Assembly: GCF_902498845.1 (NCBI RefSeq)
Contig: NZ_CABVLM010000013.1
Location: forward strand, 1-64,000
DNA: 64,000 bases
DNA from: Pseudoalteromonas rhizosphaerae
GTDB lineage: Bacteria > Pseudomonadota > Gammaproteobacteria > Enterobacterales > Alteromonadaceae
Reading direction: 5' to 3'
The position numbers were made by a program, and so were the translations under genes. Under the pieces are notes generated by a model. The model worked only from the letters and a program-made list of their open reading frames with translations, did no database searches and had not been told where the DNA came from. Of this stretch, positions 54,246-62,814 are shown piece by piece (the first letter of the stretch is position 1; every line of letters begins with the position of its first letter).

Positions 54246-55206
54246 AGCCAGATGACTCGATTAATTTAAATTCTTGAATGATTGCTTCAATTTGCGCCGA
54301 TTTAGGACAAATTACACAAAAACGACTTTGATATTCTTGATTTTGAAAATACGGCACGCTGATCACCATCAGTTCGTCACAATCAGTAAATGGCAATTGT
54401 GACGTATTTAAAACCGACACACCATTTTTAAAAGCTAACTTATCTTCTACAAAGTTCAAAAATGAGACACCAATATTTAAGCTTTGTTCACAATCAATTT
54501 GCCGATATAAATAATTTTCGCCGACCACGATACTGTTATCTGAGCCTAATTTATGGCTCAGCTCACGGGTCCATTGATTTAACGAATCATGACAATTTCG
54601 TGGTGCTGTATTTGCCATTGCTTGCATACGGTACAAGCCTTCCATTAAAGTTTGTTGACTGAATACAGTATTAAGCCAAGTAGCGAATTGATAACGTACG
54701 ATGTCAGACGCATCATCCGGCTTATGAATACAAATGTTATGGCTTTGCCCTGCTCTATCTAACAATAAAATAAGCCAATCATTGCTGTCAAAATCTAATA
54801 CTTCAACTCTAAAAACGTGTTGAGAACTTACTTGCGGCAGACCAACGCAGCAACATACTTGATAACGCTGGCTTATACCATGCGCCATCTCGACTAATTG
54901 CGCTTGTGCAGGCTGCCAATACTGCGCAATTTGCGACAGAGGGAAAAATTCACTTAGCCAATAATCAAACCCGGCATTAGTAGGTACCCGTCCAGCAGAA
55001 GTATGCGGTGAATACAGCAGGCCTATTTTTTCTAGGCGCGACATCGCATTTCTAACTGTTGCAGAACACACAGCCATACCTTTTTGTTTGGCAATACGGC
55101 TTGACGCGACAGGTTGACCTTCACCATTACAGTACAGGCTCATCACGGCGGAAAATATTTGCTGATCTCGAGGGTTTAAATTCATAGTATCTACATCTTG
55201 CTGCAT
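54241..55206 (-). CDS. hrcA: HrcA-like heat-shock repressor
   Basis: A DNA-binding repressor of about 321 residues. The winged-helix N-terminus has the HrcA hallmarks VASSRIAKQKGMAVCSATVRNAM and LYSPHTSAGRVPTNAGFDYW. The middle (GAF-like) and C-terminal parts (NIGVSFLNFVEDKLAFKNGVSVL, then MVISVPYFQ) are much more diverged than in Bacillus HrcA. An alternative start is the Met 8 codons in (55185). No CIRCE operator (TTAGCACTC-N9-GAGTGCTAA) is seen nearby, so its target is unclear. It lies upstream of grpE on the same strand. Confidence 0.75.
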   Translation of the reverse strand: MQQDVDTMNLNPRDQQIFSAVMSLYCNGEGQPVASSRIAKQKGMAVCSATVRNAMSRLEKIGLLYSPHTSAGRVPTNAGFDYWLSEFFPLSQIAQYWQPAQAQLVEMAHGISQRYQVCCCVGLPQVSSQHVFRVEVLDFDSNDWLILLLDRAGQSHNICIHKPDDASDIVRYQFATWLNTVFSQQTLMEGLYRMQAMANTAPRNCHDSLNQWTRELSHKLGSDNSIVVGENYLYRQIDCEQSLNIGVSFLNFVEDKLAFKNGVSVLNTSQLPFTDCDELMVISVPYFQNQEYQSRFCVICPKSAQIEAIIQEFKLIESSGS

Positions 55207-55306
55207 ACTGGGGATATCGGGGCGTAGTGAGTTTATTTCAAGGTTATTTTCAAACTTGTCACTTTTGAGTTACTCTACTGATATTAATACTATTGATGCG
55301 TTTATC

Positions 55307-56191
55307 ATGGAATCACCGTTTAAAACCATAGGTTTAATTGGCAAACCAAATCACAGTGGTGCAGCTGCAACTTTACAGCGCTTATACACTTTTTTAAATG
55401 CGTTAGGATTTGACGTGTTATTAGAGCAGAGAACCGGTCATCAATTAACCAATGTCCCCAAGGAAAAGTTAGTCAAACTGGTTGAGCTTGGCGAACGTGC
55501 CGATCTCGCTATTGTGGTCGGAGGTGATGGTAATATGCTTGGCGCAGCAAGGGTACTAGCCCGATTTGATGTTGCTGTTATAGGCGTAAACAGAGGCAAT
55601 TTAGGTTTTCTAACAGATTTAAACCCAGAAGGCTTTGAAGCTAGTTTAGAACAAGTATTAAGTGGTCAATATCTTGAAGAAAAACGCTTTTTATTAGAAG
55701 TAGCAGTTTATCGCCATGGCGAATTAAAAAGTGCTAACTCAGCAGTGAATGAAGCCGTTTTACATGCCGATAAAGTCGCTCACATGATTGAATTTGAAGC
55801 CTTCATTAATAACGATTTTGTTTTTTCTCAGCGCTCTGATGGTTTAATTGTCTCAACCCCTACTGGCTCAACAGCCTATTCGCTGTCGGGTGGCGGGCCC
55901 ATTTTGACCCCTGAACTAAATGCAATATCATTAGTGCCGATGTTTCCGCATACATTATCAAGTCGACCATTAGTAGTTGATGCCGATAACGAAGTACGCT
56001 TAAAGCTCAGCTTAGAGAATACCGACAGCTTACAAGTCAGCTGCGATAGTCATGTGGTGCTTGCTGTATTGCCTGGCGATGAAGTGATAATTAAAAAAGC
56101 AGATAAAAAACTGCGCCTGATCCACCCCAAAGACTACTCTTACTATCATGTACTTCGCACTAAGCTCAACTGGGGTAGTCGTTTATATTAA
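55307..56191 (+). CDS. nadK: NAD kinase
   Basis: Phosphorylates NAD to NADP. From the ATG at 55307 it has 294 residues, close to E. coli NadK (292). Landmarks are FKTIGLIGKPNH, the GGDGN nucleotide motif (VVGGDGNMLGAARVL), GVNRGNLGFLTDL and RSDGLIVSTPTGSTAYSLS. The upstream open frame to 55256 is not expected to be translated. Divergent from the HrcA-like gene and followed by a conserved small membrane protein gene and recN, as in relatives. Confidence 0.96.
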   Translation: MESPFKTIGLIGKPNHSGAAATLQRLYTFLNALGFDVLLEQRTGHQLTNVPKEKLVKLVELGERADLAIVVGGDGNMLGAARVLARFDVAVIGVNRGNLGFLTDLNPEGFEASLEQVLSGQYLEEKRFLLEVAVYRHGELKSANSAVNEAVLHADKVAHMIEFEAFINNDFVFSQRSDGLIVSTPTGSTAYSLSGGGPILTPELNAISLVPMFPHTLSSRPLVVDADNEVRLKLSLENTDSLQVSCDSHVVLAVLPGDEVIIKKADKKLRLIHPKDYSYYHVLRTKLNWGSRLY

Positions 56192-56269
56192 TTTTATTGC
56201 GCTCATTCAGACTTTAGAGCAAAATGAGCTGAATTCATTTATTACCTTTTCAAGGGAAATCAAACCGCA

Positions 56270-56809
56270 ATGACGTATGTTGTTTTCTTTGCTTTATTAT
56301 TATTGATAACACTGCTTGGCAGTTATCTAATGATTGAAAATAATCGCCGAAAAGCGCTTGAAGCGCAAAAAAAGCTATTCAATAATCGCGTTAAAGAAGT
56401 AACTCAACAGTTAAAAATTAAATTAAATGAGTACTGCGACGCAAAAATAATTCGTCCTAAATACATCCCAAGAATACAAGTTATTGCCAGTAATTTCTTT
56501 GTCGTACAACCTCATACTGACGAAAACTTATTGTATCTTGAACGCATAAACGAGTCATTGATCAGCACGATTAGTAGTGAGTTGGCAAAAACTTATGTAA
56601 CAGGTGAGCGAGATGCACTAGCTGAACGCTTAGATTTTTTTGTGGCTGAATTACCCATAGCCGGTGTTGCTTACAATAAAACGTTTTACCATGAACTTTT
56701 ACCATCCATGATTAAAGTTTTACGCACTGATGATTTATCTGCGAATCCAGAAGATTATGCCAAACCTGTTGATCCTGAAACTAATTTTGAGAAATCAACC
56801 AGTGAGTAA
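56270..56809 (+). CDS. Conserved membrane-anchored protein of unknown function
   Basis: A 179-residue protein with one N-terminal membrane helix (about 3-22), then a basic coiled stretch (NNRRKALEAQKKLFNNRVKEV) and a cytoplasmic helical domain. I do not recognise a family. It lies between nadK and recN and may share their transcription; its own ribosome site (AGGGAAA) is weak. Confidence 0.7.
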   Translation: MTYVVFFALLLLITLLGSYLMIENNRRKALEAQKKLFNNRVKEVTQQLKIKLNEYCDAKIIRPKYIPRIQVIASNFFVVQPHTDENLLYLERINESLISTISSELAKTYVTGERDALAERLDFFVAELPIAGVAYNKTFYHELLPSMIKVLRTDDLSANPEDYAKPVDPETNFEKSTSE

Positions 56810-56860
56810 GTAATAAACTAGATAGCGACATTAAAAATTAATTTGCAAAAACCCAAAACA

Positions 56861-56876
56861 CTGTATAAATTAACAG
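56861..56876 (+). promoter_or_regulatory. LexA (SOS) box before recN
   Basis: CTGTATAAATTAACAG fits the LexA consensus CTGT-N8-ACAG perfectly in its outer halves and lies 25 bases before the recN start. recN is a classic SOS gene. Confidence 0.85.
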
Positions 56877-56901
56877 TTAATTGACTGGATGGATGAACAG
56901 T

Positions 56902-58575
56902 ATGTTAACTGGGTTAGAGATTAAAAATTTTGCAATTGTAAGCAATTTAAGCACCGAGTGGCAAAGCGGTATGACAGCCATTACGGGTGAAACAGGTGCC
57001 GGTAAATCTATTGCTATTGATGCCTTATCTTTATGTTTGGGTGAACGTGCCGAAGCCTCAGCTGTTCGCCCAGGCACTGAGCGCGCTGAAATATGCGCCA
57101 CCTTCGATTTAACCAACCTCCCCTTGGCTAAGCAGTTTTTAGAACAGCATTTGCTATCGAATGATGAGCAAGAGTGCTTACTTCGTCGTGTGGTGTGTAA
57201 AAATGGCCGCAGCAAAAGTTATATTAATGGCACCCTAGTCACTGCAGCCCAACTAAAAGAAATCGGTCAGTACTTGATCTCTATTCATGGTCAACATGCT
57301 CACCAATATTTGCTTAAAAGCGAACATCAACTCCAGCTATTAGACGCTTATGCAGGTCATCAACCTCTGGTTGAAGCAGTGCGCCAGCATTATCGTAATT
57401 GCCAAAACTTACAAAAAGAATTTACCGCGCTCGAACAAGCCCAGTTGCAACAAGCAGCGCAAAAGCAATTATTAGAGTACCAAGTAGCTGAGCTTGATGA
57501 GTTTGCTTTACAACCAGATGAATTTTCGCAAATTGAAGCCGAGCATTATAAGCTCAGCCACAGCCAAACTATTATTGAAGCATGCCAACGTGAGCTACAA
57601 AGCTTATACGAAAATGACGAGCAAAATGCCTGTTCCCTATTACAACATAGCGCGCAGCAGTTTGCTGAGCTTGCGGGGTTTGATGAAAGCCTAACTAGTG
57701 TGGCTGCTTTACTCGAAGAAGCGGCTGTGCAAGTTGAGGAAGCGAGTCGTGAAATTCGTAATTATGCAGAGCAAGCTGAACTTGATCCGAGCCGACTAAT
57801 CGACGTTGAAACACGATTAAGTGGTGCGATGGATTTATCACGTAAACACCATATTAAACCAGAGGACTTAGTTGAGTTTCACCAAAGTATCACACAAGAG
57901 CTTGAGTCGATTAGTAATAACTCTACCCGTTTAACGCAACTTGAAGGTGAAATTAACCAAGCATTAGCAGCTTATCAGCAAGCTGCGCAAACCCTAAGCG
58001 AAAGCCGTCATGAGGCCGCGCAGACATTAAATACATTGATCAGTGCAAGCATGGCGCATTTATCAATGGAAAATGGTGTGTTTGAAATCGCCCTTACACC
58101 ACAACCTGAAAAAGCACCAAACAGCCTAGGTTTTGATAATGTAGCGTTTTTAGTATCAACCAACCCCGGGCAGCCATTACAACCACTGTCTAAAGTCGCC
58201 TCTGGCGGTGAGCTGTCGCGTATAAGTTTAGCGATACAAGTTATTATTGCGCAAAAAGTCACTACGCCAACGCTTATTTTTGATGAAGTGGATGTAGGTA
58301 TTTCTGGACCAACTGCAGCAGCTGTAGGCAAGCTTTTACGTCAATTAGGTAAATCAACTCAAGTTATCTGCGTAACCCATTTACCGCAAGTTGCCAGCTC
58401 GGGGCATCAGCAGTTTTTTGTGGCCAAAGAAATTGCCAATGGCGAAACCTTTACACAAATGTTGCCACTCAGTAAACATGGCCGTATTGATGAAATTGCC
58501 CGTTTACTTGGTGGTGATAACATCAGTAAAACAGCCAAAGCTAACGCAAAAGAGTTAATTATGGCGCATGCTTAA
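56902..58575 (+). CDS. recN: DNA repair ATPase RecN
   Basis: An SMC-like protein for double-strand break repair. 557 residues from the ATG at 56902 (MLTGLEIKNFAIV), close to the E. coli length of 553. The Walker A is ITGETGAGKSIAIDAL. The C-terminal head has the signature KVASGGELSRISLAIQVI and Walker B TPTLIFDEVDVGISG, with CVTHLPQVAS after it. Coiled coils lie between. LexA box upstream, hairpin terminator downstream. Confidence 0.96.
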   Translation: MLTGLEIKNFAIVSNLSTEWQSGMTAITGETGAGKSIAIDALSLCLGERAEASAVRPGTERAEICATFDLTNLPLAKQFLEQHLLSNDEQECLLRRVVCKNGRSKSYINGTLVTAAQLKEIGQYLISIHGQHAHQYLLKSEHQLQLLDAYAGHQPLVEAVRQHYRNCQNLQKEFTALEQAQLQQAAQKQLLEYQVAELDEFALQPDEFSQIEAEHYKLSHSQTIIEACQRELQSLYENDEQNACSLLQHSAQQFAELAGFDESLTSVAALLEEAAVQVEEASREIRNYAEQAELDPSRLIDVETRLSGAMDLSRKHHIKPEDLVEFHQSITQELESISNNSTRLTQLEGEINQALAAYQQAAQTLSESRHEAAQTLNTLISASMAHLSMENGVFEIALTPQPEKAPNSLGFDNVAFLVSTNPGQPLQPLSKVASGGELSRISLAIQVIIAQKVTTPTLIFDEVDVGISGPTAAAVGKLLRQLGKSTQVICVTHLPQVASSGHQQFFVAKEIANGETFTQMLPLSKHGRIDEIARLLGGDNISKTAKANAKELIMAHA

Positions 58576-58627
58576 TTAAGCTAAAACAAAACCTACGTTT
58601 AGACTATTTTTAAATACAACCATCTAT

Positions 58628-58656
58628 TAAGCCTTACTTATATAAAGCAAGGCTTA
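58628..58656 (+). terminator. Likely terminator of recN
   Basis: Hairpin AAGCCTTaCTT-loop-AAGcAAGGCTT, with only a short T-poor tail (AATAACT). Confidence 0.55.
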
Positions 58657-58684
58657 ATAACTAACAATAGAACACATATAAATC

Positions 58685-59110
58685 ATGACGATAACAACAT
58701 TGCCAATAAAATTAATTAGCCTTCTTTTTTGTTTTACACTTTTAACGGGTTGTAATGATTACTTTATAAATACCACGCAACTGACAAATAGCACATGGCA
58801 ACCACTTTTAGTCATTGCATTTATTAGCCTATTTTTGATCCCATTAATTAGCTTAGCGCTGCTTATATTTAGTCAATGGAAGCACCTTCAGTTTAAAATA
58901 ACTCTGCAACGTTATTTACATGGCTCACTTGTTTTAATGCTCGCCATAGCATGGTTTATCGAATTAAGCTTAGTGCAACGCGCTGATAACCGTATGGATT
59001 TGATGTTAACGCTGTGCGCGCTAGCCACTCAAATGGTATTAGTCGTGGCTGCTTTTGTACTTGTTAATAAACAACAAAAAATGCACCACCGCGCTAAAAA
59101 CTTTCTGTAA
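58685..59110 (+). CDS. Small membrane lipoprotein-like protein
   Basis: A 141-residue protein with a lipobox-like start (LLFCFTLLTGC) followed by three hydrophobic helices (about 41-63, 78-95, 105-128). Whether the Cys is lipidated is uncertain. No recognised family. Downstream of recN but separated by a hairpin. Confidence 0.65.
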   Translation: MTITTLPIKLISLLFCFTLLTGCNDYFINTTQLTNSTWQPLLVIAFISLFLIPLISLALLIFSQWKHLQFKITLQRYLHGSLVLMLAIAWFIELSLVQRADNRMDLMLTLCALATQMVLVVAAFVLVNKQQKMHHRAKNFL

Positions 59111-59212
59111 AGCACTGTTTAAAATAACAATTAAAAACATTTACTTTACACAATTGACACATTTAATTTGACAACATACACTCAATAAAATAAAAAATCG
59201 ATGGAATGAATA

Positions 59213-59533
59213 ATGAGCGCTACACAATCTAAAATCACCCAGCTAAAACGTTGTTATGCAACATTACAACTGGGTGTTGCTAAAGCTGATGGCCGCCTTA
59301 CTCTTACTGATAACCTGCTGCATTTTGAAGCCCTCAATAAACAACTTAACTTAGGTTGTTATGCCATCAAACTTAATAATATTTCCCATGTCGAAAAATG
59401 CGCAGCTAAAGCCGGCGGTTTAATCCCTATCACCACCGCTGGAATCAAAATAACCACCAAAGAAAATTATCATCTAGAGTTTATTTTAGCTGAACCCGAT
59501 GAATGGCTTAATTGCCTGCAAGCGAGTCATTAA
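59213..59533 (+). CDS. GRAM/PH-like small domain protein
   Basis: A 106-residue soluble protein with the strand pattern of a bacterial GRAM/PH-like fold: GRLTLTDNLLHFEAL, IKLNNISHVEKC, ITTAGIKITTKENYHLEFIL and a final helix EWLNCLQAS. Such domains often bind lipids or proteins at membranes. The function here is unknown. Confidence 0.65.
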   Translation: MSATQSKITQLKRCYATLQLGVAKADGRLTLTDNLLHFEALNKQLNLGCYAIKLNNISHVEKCAAKAGGLIPITTAGIKITTKENYHLEFILAEPDEWLNCLQASH

Positions 59534-60017
59534 GTATTAAAGGAAAGGTACTAGGCTGGAGGTTCTAGGCGCTAGGAAAAGCCAAAACAGTTCGGCGTTA
59601 AATTTATCACCTTAGATTGTGGTTGAGAGCAACGAAACCCAACGATGAATGATTAAAACTGAATGACGGCTTAGAGCGAAATAGACAGTAGCTCTAACAC
59701 TCTTTTGGACATTTCTGAGTTAGAGCCGAAGGACAGATCTGTGCCAACAACGATCTTGCAAAATGCAGACGACCCCATTTCTTTTGATTAGCATCTATTT
59801 CAAAACTCAATTTCTAGACATCGTTACTTAACTACTAACTTTGCAATTCGGGTAAGTGTTTATTTTAAGTTTAGGAAGAATGGCGTATATAATAATTTCT
59901 TATTGTAAATAATTATTAATATAAAAATTTTAATGCTGCTTACATCTACACTCTATTAAAAGTATAAAAGTGAGAGTCTAATAATGCAGACAATCACTTT
60001 TAGGTCCAGTACTTTAC
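59534..60017. other. Intergenic stretch with repeat remnants
   Basis: No gene is supported. It begins with CTAGG-rich words (CTAGGCTGGAGGTTCTAGG) of the kind also seen near 41700, and has GAGAGCAACGAAACCCAACG, a mosaic intergenic repeat common in marine bacteria. Confidence 0.4.
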
Positions 60018-60923
60018 TTAGTTCATATAGGTGCAAGTATATGTACTACCAGAAGTTGGAGTACAAGTAACTCTTCCACCTGTAGACCCTAACCCAGAGC
60101 CTACAAATCTCACACCGGAACGCCTTGCAGAATCAAAAAAACTCCTGAAGCTAGTTTCTGTATTTTTATGAAAGCGATAAGTTTGAGTGTTTTTTGTATC
60201 TAAAACCGGCTTAATAATATTGCCATCTACATCAACTCCGCGCACAAAGTCCCACTGTATTGCTTTATCAGTAGCATATGCTAATACAAAAATTGCAGTA
60301 CTGTCATCATTAAAAGATACTTCAATTAATATTCTGTCTAAATTCATCTTGTTTGAAAGTTTTCCAGCCATTGAAGCATAAGCGGTAAATTTATCGACTA
60401 CCGTTGAATTATCTGCGTAATGTTTTGCTACATCATTTTGTAGTGCACCATAACTGACTAAATCCCAAGCGCTTTTAGCTATACTTTCAGGAACAACTTT
60501 AGCTTCTAAATCTGTAATACTTTCTTTTAATTCAATGGTTGCATTGGAGAAACTATAAAATTTATTGAGAGTTTTTTGTTCAACACCATAAATTTCCGCT
60601 GTTGTGCTGTAATCATTAACGCGTCTATCAGGCATCCGCCCCCCACGCCCGTCTGGTTCACCATCAAACGAAACGTAGTGGTATCCAACCAGCTTTTTAG
60701 TAACCTTAAATTTATGAATAATAGTTTTATCCAAATTCATAACATAAACTTTAATGGCTTGGTCAAGCTTTGCCTCTGATTTAGCAGAGATTTGAAATTG
60801 TTCAACCGATTTACATGAACTACATTCTTTATATATAGGTTCTTCTACTTCTTTTATGGCTGCACTGCTGTTTGCGGAAAAAAAGCCAACTGCTAACAAT
60901 GAAGCAATGAAAAGTTTATTCAT
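60018..60923 (-). CDS. Secreted protein of unknown function
   Basis: A 301-residue protein with a signal peptide (MNKLFIASLLAVGFFSANSSAA). A CSSC pair lies near residue 34-37 and two cysteines near the C-terminus (CTPTSGSTYTC), which suggests disulfides. The middle has strand-like KVYVMNLDKTIIHKFKV and ILIEVSFNDDSTAIFVLAYA. I do not recognise the family. It adjoins the variable IS/Rhs region. Confidence 0.72.
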   Translation of the reverse strand: MNKLFIASLLAVGFFSANSSAAIKEVEEPIYKECSSCKSVEQFQISAKSEAKLDQAIKVYVMNLDKTIIHKFKVTKKLVGYHYVSFDGEPDGRGGRMPDRRVNDYSTTAEIYGVEQKTLNKFYSFSNATIELKESITDLEAKVVPESIAKSAWDLVSYGALQNDVAKHYADNSTVVDKFTAYASMAGKLSNKMNLDRILIEVSFNDDSTAIFVLAYATDKAIQWDFVRGVDVDGNIIKPVLDTKNTQTYRFHKNTETSFRSFFDSARRSGVRFVGSGLGSTGGRVTCTPTSGSTYTCTYMN

Positions 60924-61072
60924 ATTAAAATATTCCTAAGTAGTTGTTTATAATATCCCTGAACCTTGAATGTAACCTTTTCGGGTCCAGTCATCAACCT
61001 TTCATATATTTTTATCAGTCGCTCTTGTAAAGAATACTTTTTTAATTGTATAAAACTCATTTGATCCCCAGC

Positions 61073-61358
61073 ACTAAAACTGGACACAGTAATAAGCAAT
61101 GTTATTTAGTTCAAATGCTTCAGGACTAAGATAGCCAATAGCACTATGCCTTCTAACTTTATTGTAATCAACTTCAATGTATTCAAATACTACTTGGCGC
61201 ATTTTTTCCTATTCATAATTGGCTCCCCATGAATAGCTTCGACTTTCAATGAGTGGAAGAAGCTTTATGCGCAGGCGATGTCCCAACAATTTCCTTTTCT
61301 GCTCATGCTTTGCTGTAATCCATGATTTTGCAGCATGCAAAAAACTGGACAGACATTG
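61073..61358 (-). mobile_element. IS3-family remnant, transposase inactivated
   Basis: The minus strand translates to the end of an IS3-type OrfB: LQNHGLQQSMSRKGNCWDIACA, stop, SFFHSLKVE, then after a frameshift MRQVVFEYIEVDYNKVRRH and GYLSPEAFE. In active elements the motif is CWDNAxAESFF, where E is the catalytic glutamate; here that codon is TAA. Inverted-repeat words TGTCCAGTTTT lie at both ends (about 61078 and 61345), so most of the element was lost by internal deletion. Confidence 0.85.
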
Positions 61359-61843
61359 GCACTAAACGATGACTGAGGCGAAAGCCAAAGGCCTAATTAA
61401 TCCTCAATTATGCTTAACCACCTAAATTATATGGCGTTCTTTATTCAAGACACTGTGCATATTCACACCAATCGACGTCATGACTGGATGAATAGTCATA
61501 TTTAAAGTGAGTTTAAAAAATAACAACTTGGTATTTTGAATAAAAAGATCAAGAAAACACAGCTGCCTGCTTGACCGGAACTTTCTAATGGATGACCCCT
61601 TCGACTTTTCTGAGCAGATCACTCAATTGAATTTGGCACCAATTGAATACTTTCATTGAACCTGATCTTCCCCAAAACAACAAAACCAGCTTCCGCTGGC
61701 TTTGAGTTGAGAGCAAATAAATTGCTTTGTGGAATCCTAGCCCCGACTAGCGAGGCTTTGGGTTCAAAAATTGAATTTGTAAATGTATTACATATTCCTA
61801 CCAACCAATGAGCGTATCGGCTATTTGTTTTCCTTTATCTTCA
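61359..61843. other. Degenerate stretch between IS and Rhs fragments
   Basis: No intact gene. Short frames on the minus strand (61422-61622 and 61619-61804) have no recognisable domain or ribosome site. Probably the remains of displaced Rhs tip or immunity sequence. Confidence 0.4.
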
Positions 61844-62077
61844 TCAGACCATTACAATGCAGTCTTCGTAACCAATGGGATCAGTCTGCATAAAACGCCC
61901 CAGATTCGGATTGTAAACTCGTGCCTTGTAGTGATAAAGCTTAGTACCTGGGATTAAGATTTGCCCTGTATATCTAAAACGCGATGAGCTGGTATTAATT
62001 GGCTCACCAAATGGGCCGTATTTATGCGTACCGACAATTGAACCTGAGCCATTCGTTATTACATGATAAGTTGCCAC
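61844..62077 (-). pseudogene. Displaced Rhs core fragment
   Basis: A 77-codon piece of an Rhs repeat-core end: SGSIVGTHKYGPFGEPIN, RFRYTGQILIPGTKLYH, GRFMQTDPIGYED. It closely resembles codons about 130-193 of the larger Rhs gene at 62814-63932. Similarity starts abruptly upstream (at ACGAATGGCTCAGG) and stops after DPIGYED, where the reading frame ends in a few unrelated residues. Such orphan tips arise when new toxin tails recombine into the main gene. Confidence 0.82.
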
Positions 62078-62210
62078 TTAAGACTTACCAAGGGCAAAAA
62101 TCAAGACGCGACCCCATTAACTTTTTCATCAACAAGTTTTAAAGGTCCATTTTCCGTTTCTTGGACAACTGAAGGACTAAACGGCCACTAAGGAAATAGG
62201 CCACTACACA

Positions 62211-62236
62211 AAGCCCCGCACGCGTGCAGGGCTTTG
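62211..62236 (-). terminator. Likely terminator of the Rhs/immunity pair
   Basis: Near-perfect hairpin AAAGCCCTGCACG-CGTGCGGGGCTTT on the minus strand, with a short T-run. Confidence 0.65.
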
Positions 62237-62328
62237 GGGGAGCTGTATTTGGTTTTTATAAGGCTAAAAGAAAACTGACTCTAGTGACATCAATACGTTT
62301 TGCTCCATTTAATTTAAATGAATTACTT

Positions 62329-62814
62329 CTATGAAAGTTTATCATCTAGTCTTGCTAGTTTATCGCCCAAAAAACAACCAAACAGCCCTAAAGAAAACAC
62401 GAACAAAACTAAATATCTCAACGATTTAATCCATTCGCTTTTATTTTCCTCAATATCTTGCAGTGATAGTTCAAAGTCACTTCCAATACGAATAGCAAAA
62501 ACAATTGCTTCTTTATTTTCCAACTCCACAGATAGTTCAATGTACGAACCTAGATGATTAGACAACTCATTACTCAACTCGATCATTTTGCCATTCCAGC
62601 GAGGATACAAGTATTTATTGGAATCGCCTTCCAGCACTACGTCTAAGTTTAAACCGTTGTTATGGAAACTAACCATTTTTCCATGAACCGAGATTAGTTC
62701 ATTTTGAGAAGGAACTTTGGATTGAAGCTCCCCCCAAAACAGAACACTTAGACTTATCACAATCAAGAGTGATCCGCAGATTTTATAAAAGCTATTTAAC
62801 ATGCTATGCACCAT
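62329..62814 (-). CDS. Probable immunity protein for the Rhs tail
   Basis: A 161-residue membrane protein with helices at about 10-28 and near the C-terminus (LRYLVLFVFSLGLFGCFLG). Between them a strand-rich domain of about 100 residues (ISVHGKMVSFHNNGLNLDVVLE) probably lies in the periplasm. Its ATG overlaps the Rhs stop codon (TGATG), the usual placement of an immunity gene. A membrane immunity protein fits a membrane-acting toxin tail. No recognised family. Confidence 0.65.
   Translation of the reverse strand: MVHSMLNSFYKICGSLLIVISLSVLFWGELQSKVPSQNELISVHGKMVSFHNNGLNLDVVLEGDSNKYLYPRWNGKMIELSNELSNHLGSYIELSVELENKEAIVFAIRIGSDFELSLQDIEENKSEWIKSLRYLVLFVFSLGLFGCFLGDKLARLDDKLS

Noticed and set aside
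55160..55260. CIRCE-like operator before the HrcA-like gene
   Set aside because: No TTAGCACTC/GAGTGCTAA inverted repeat found there.
59640..59780. Possible small RNA or transposase remnant in the intergenic stretch
   Set aside because: Only short repeat-like words; nothing with a stable hairpin or translated similarity I could support.
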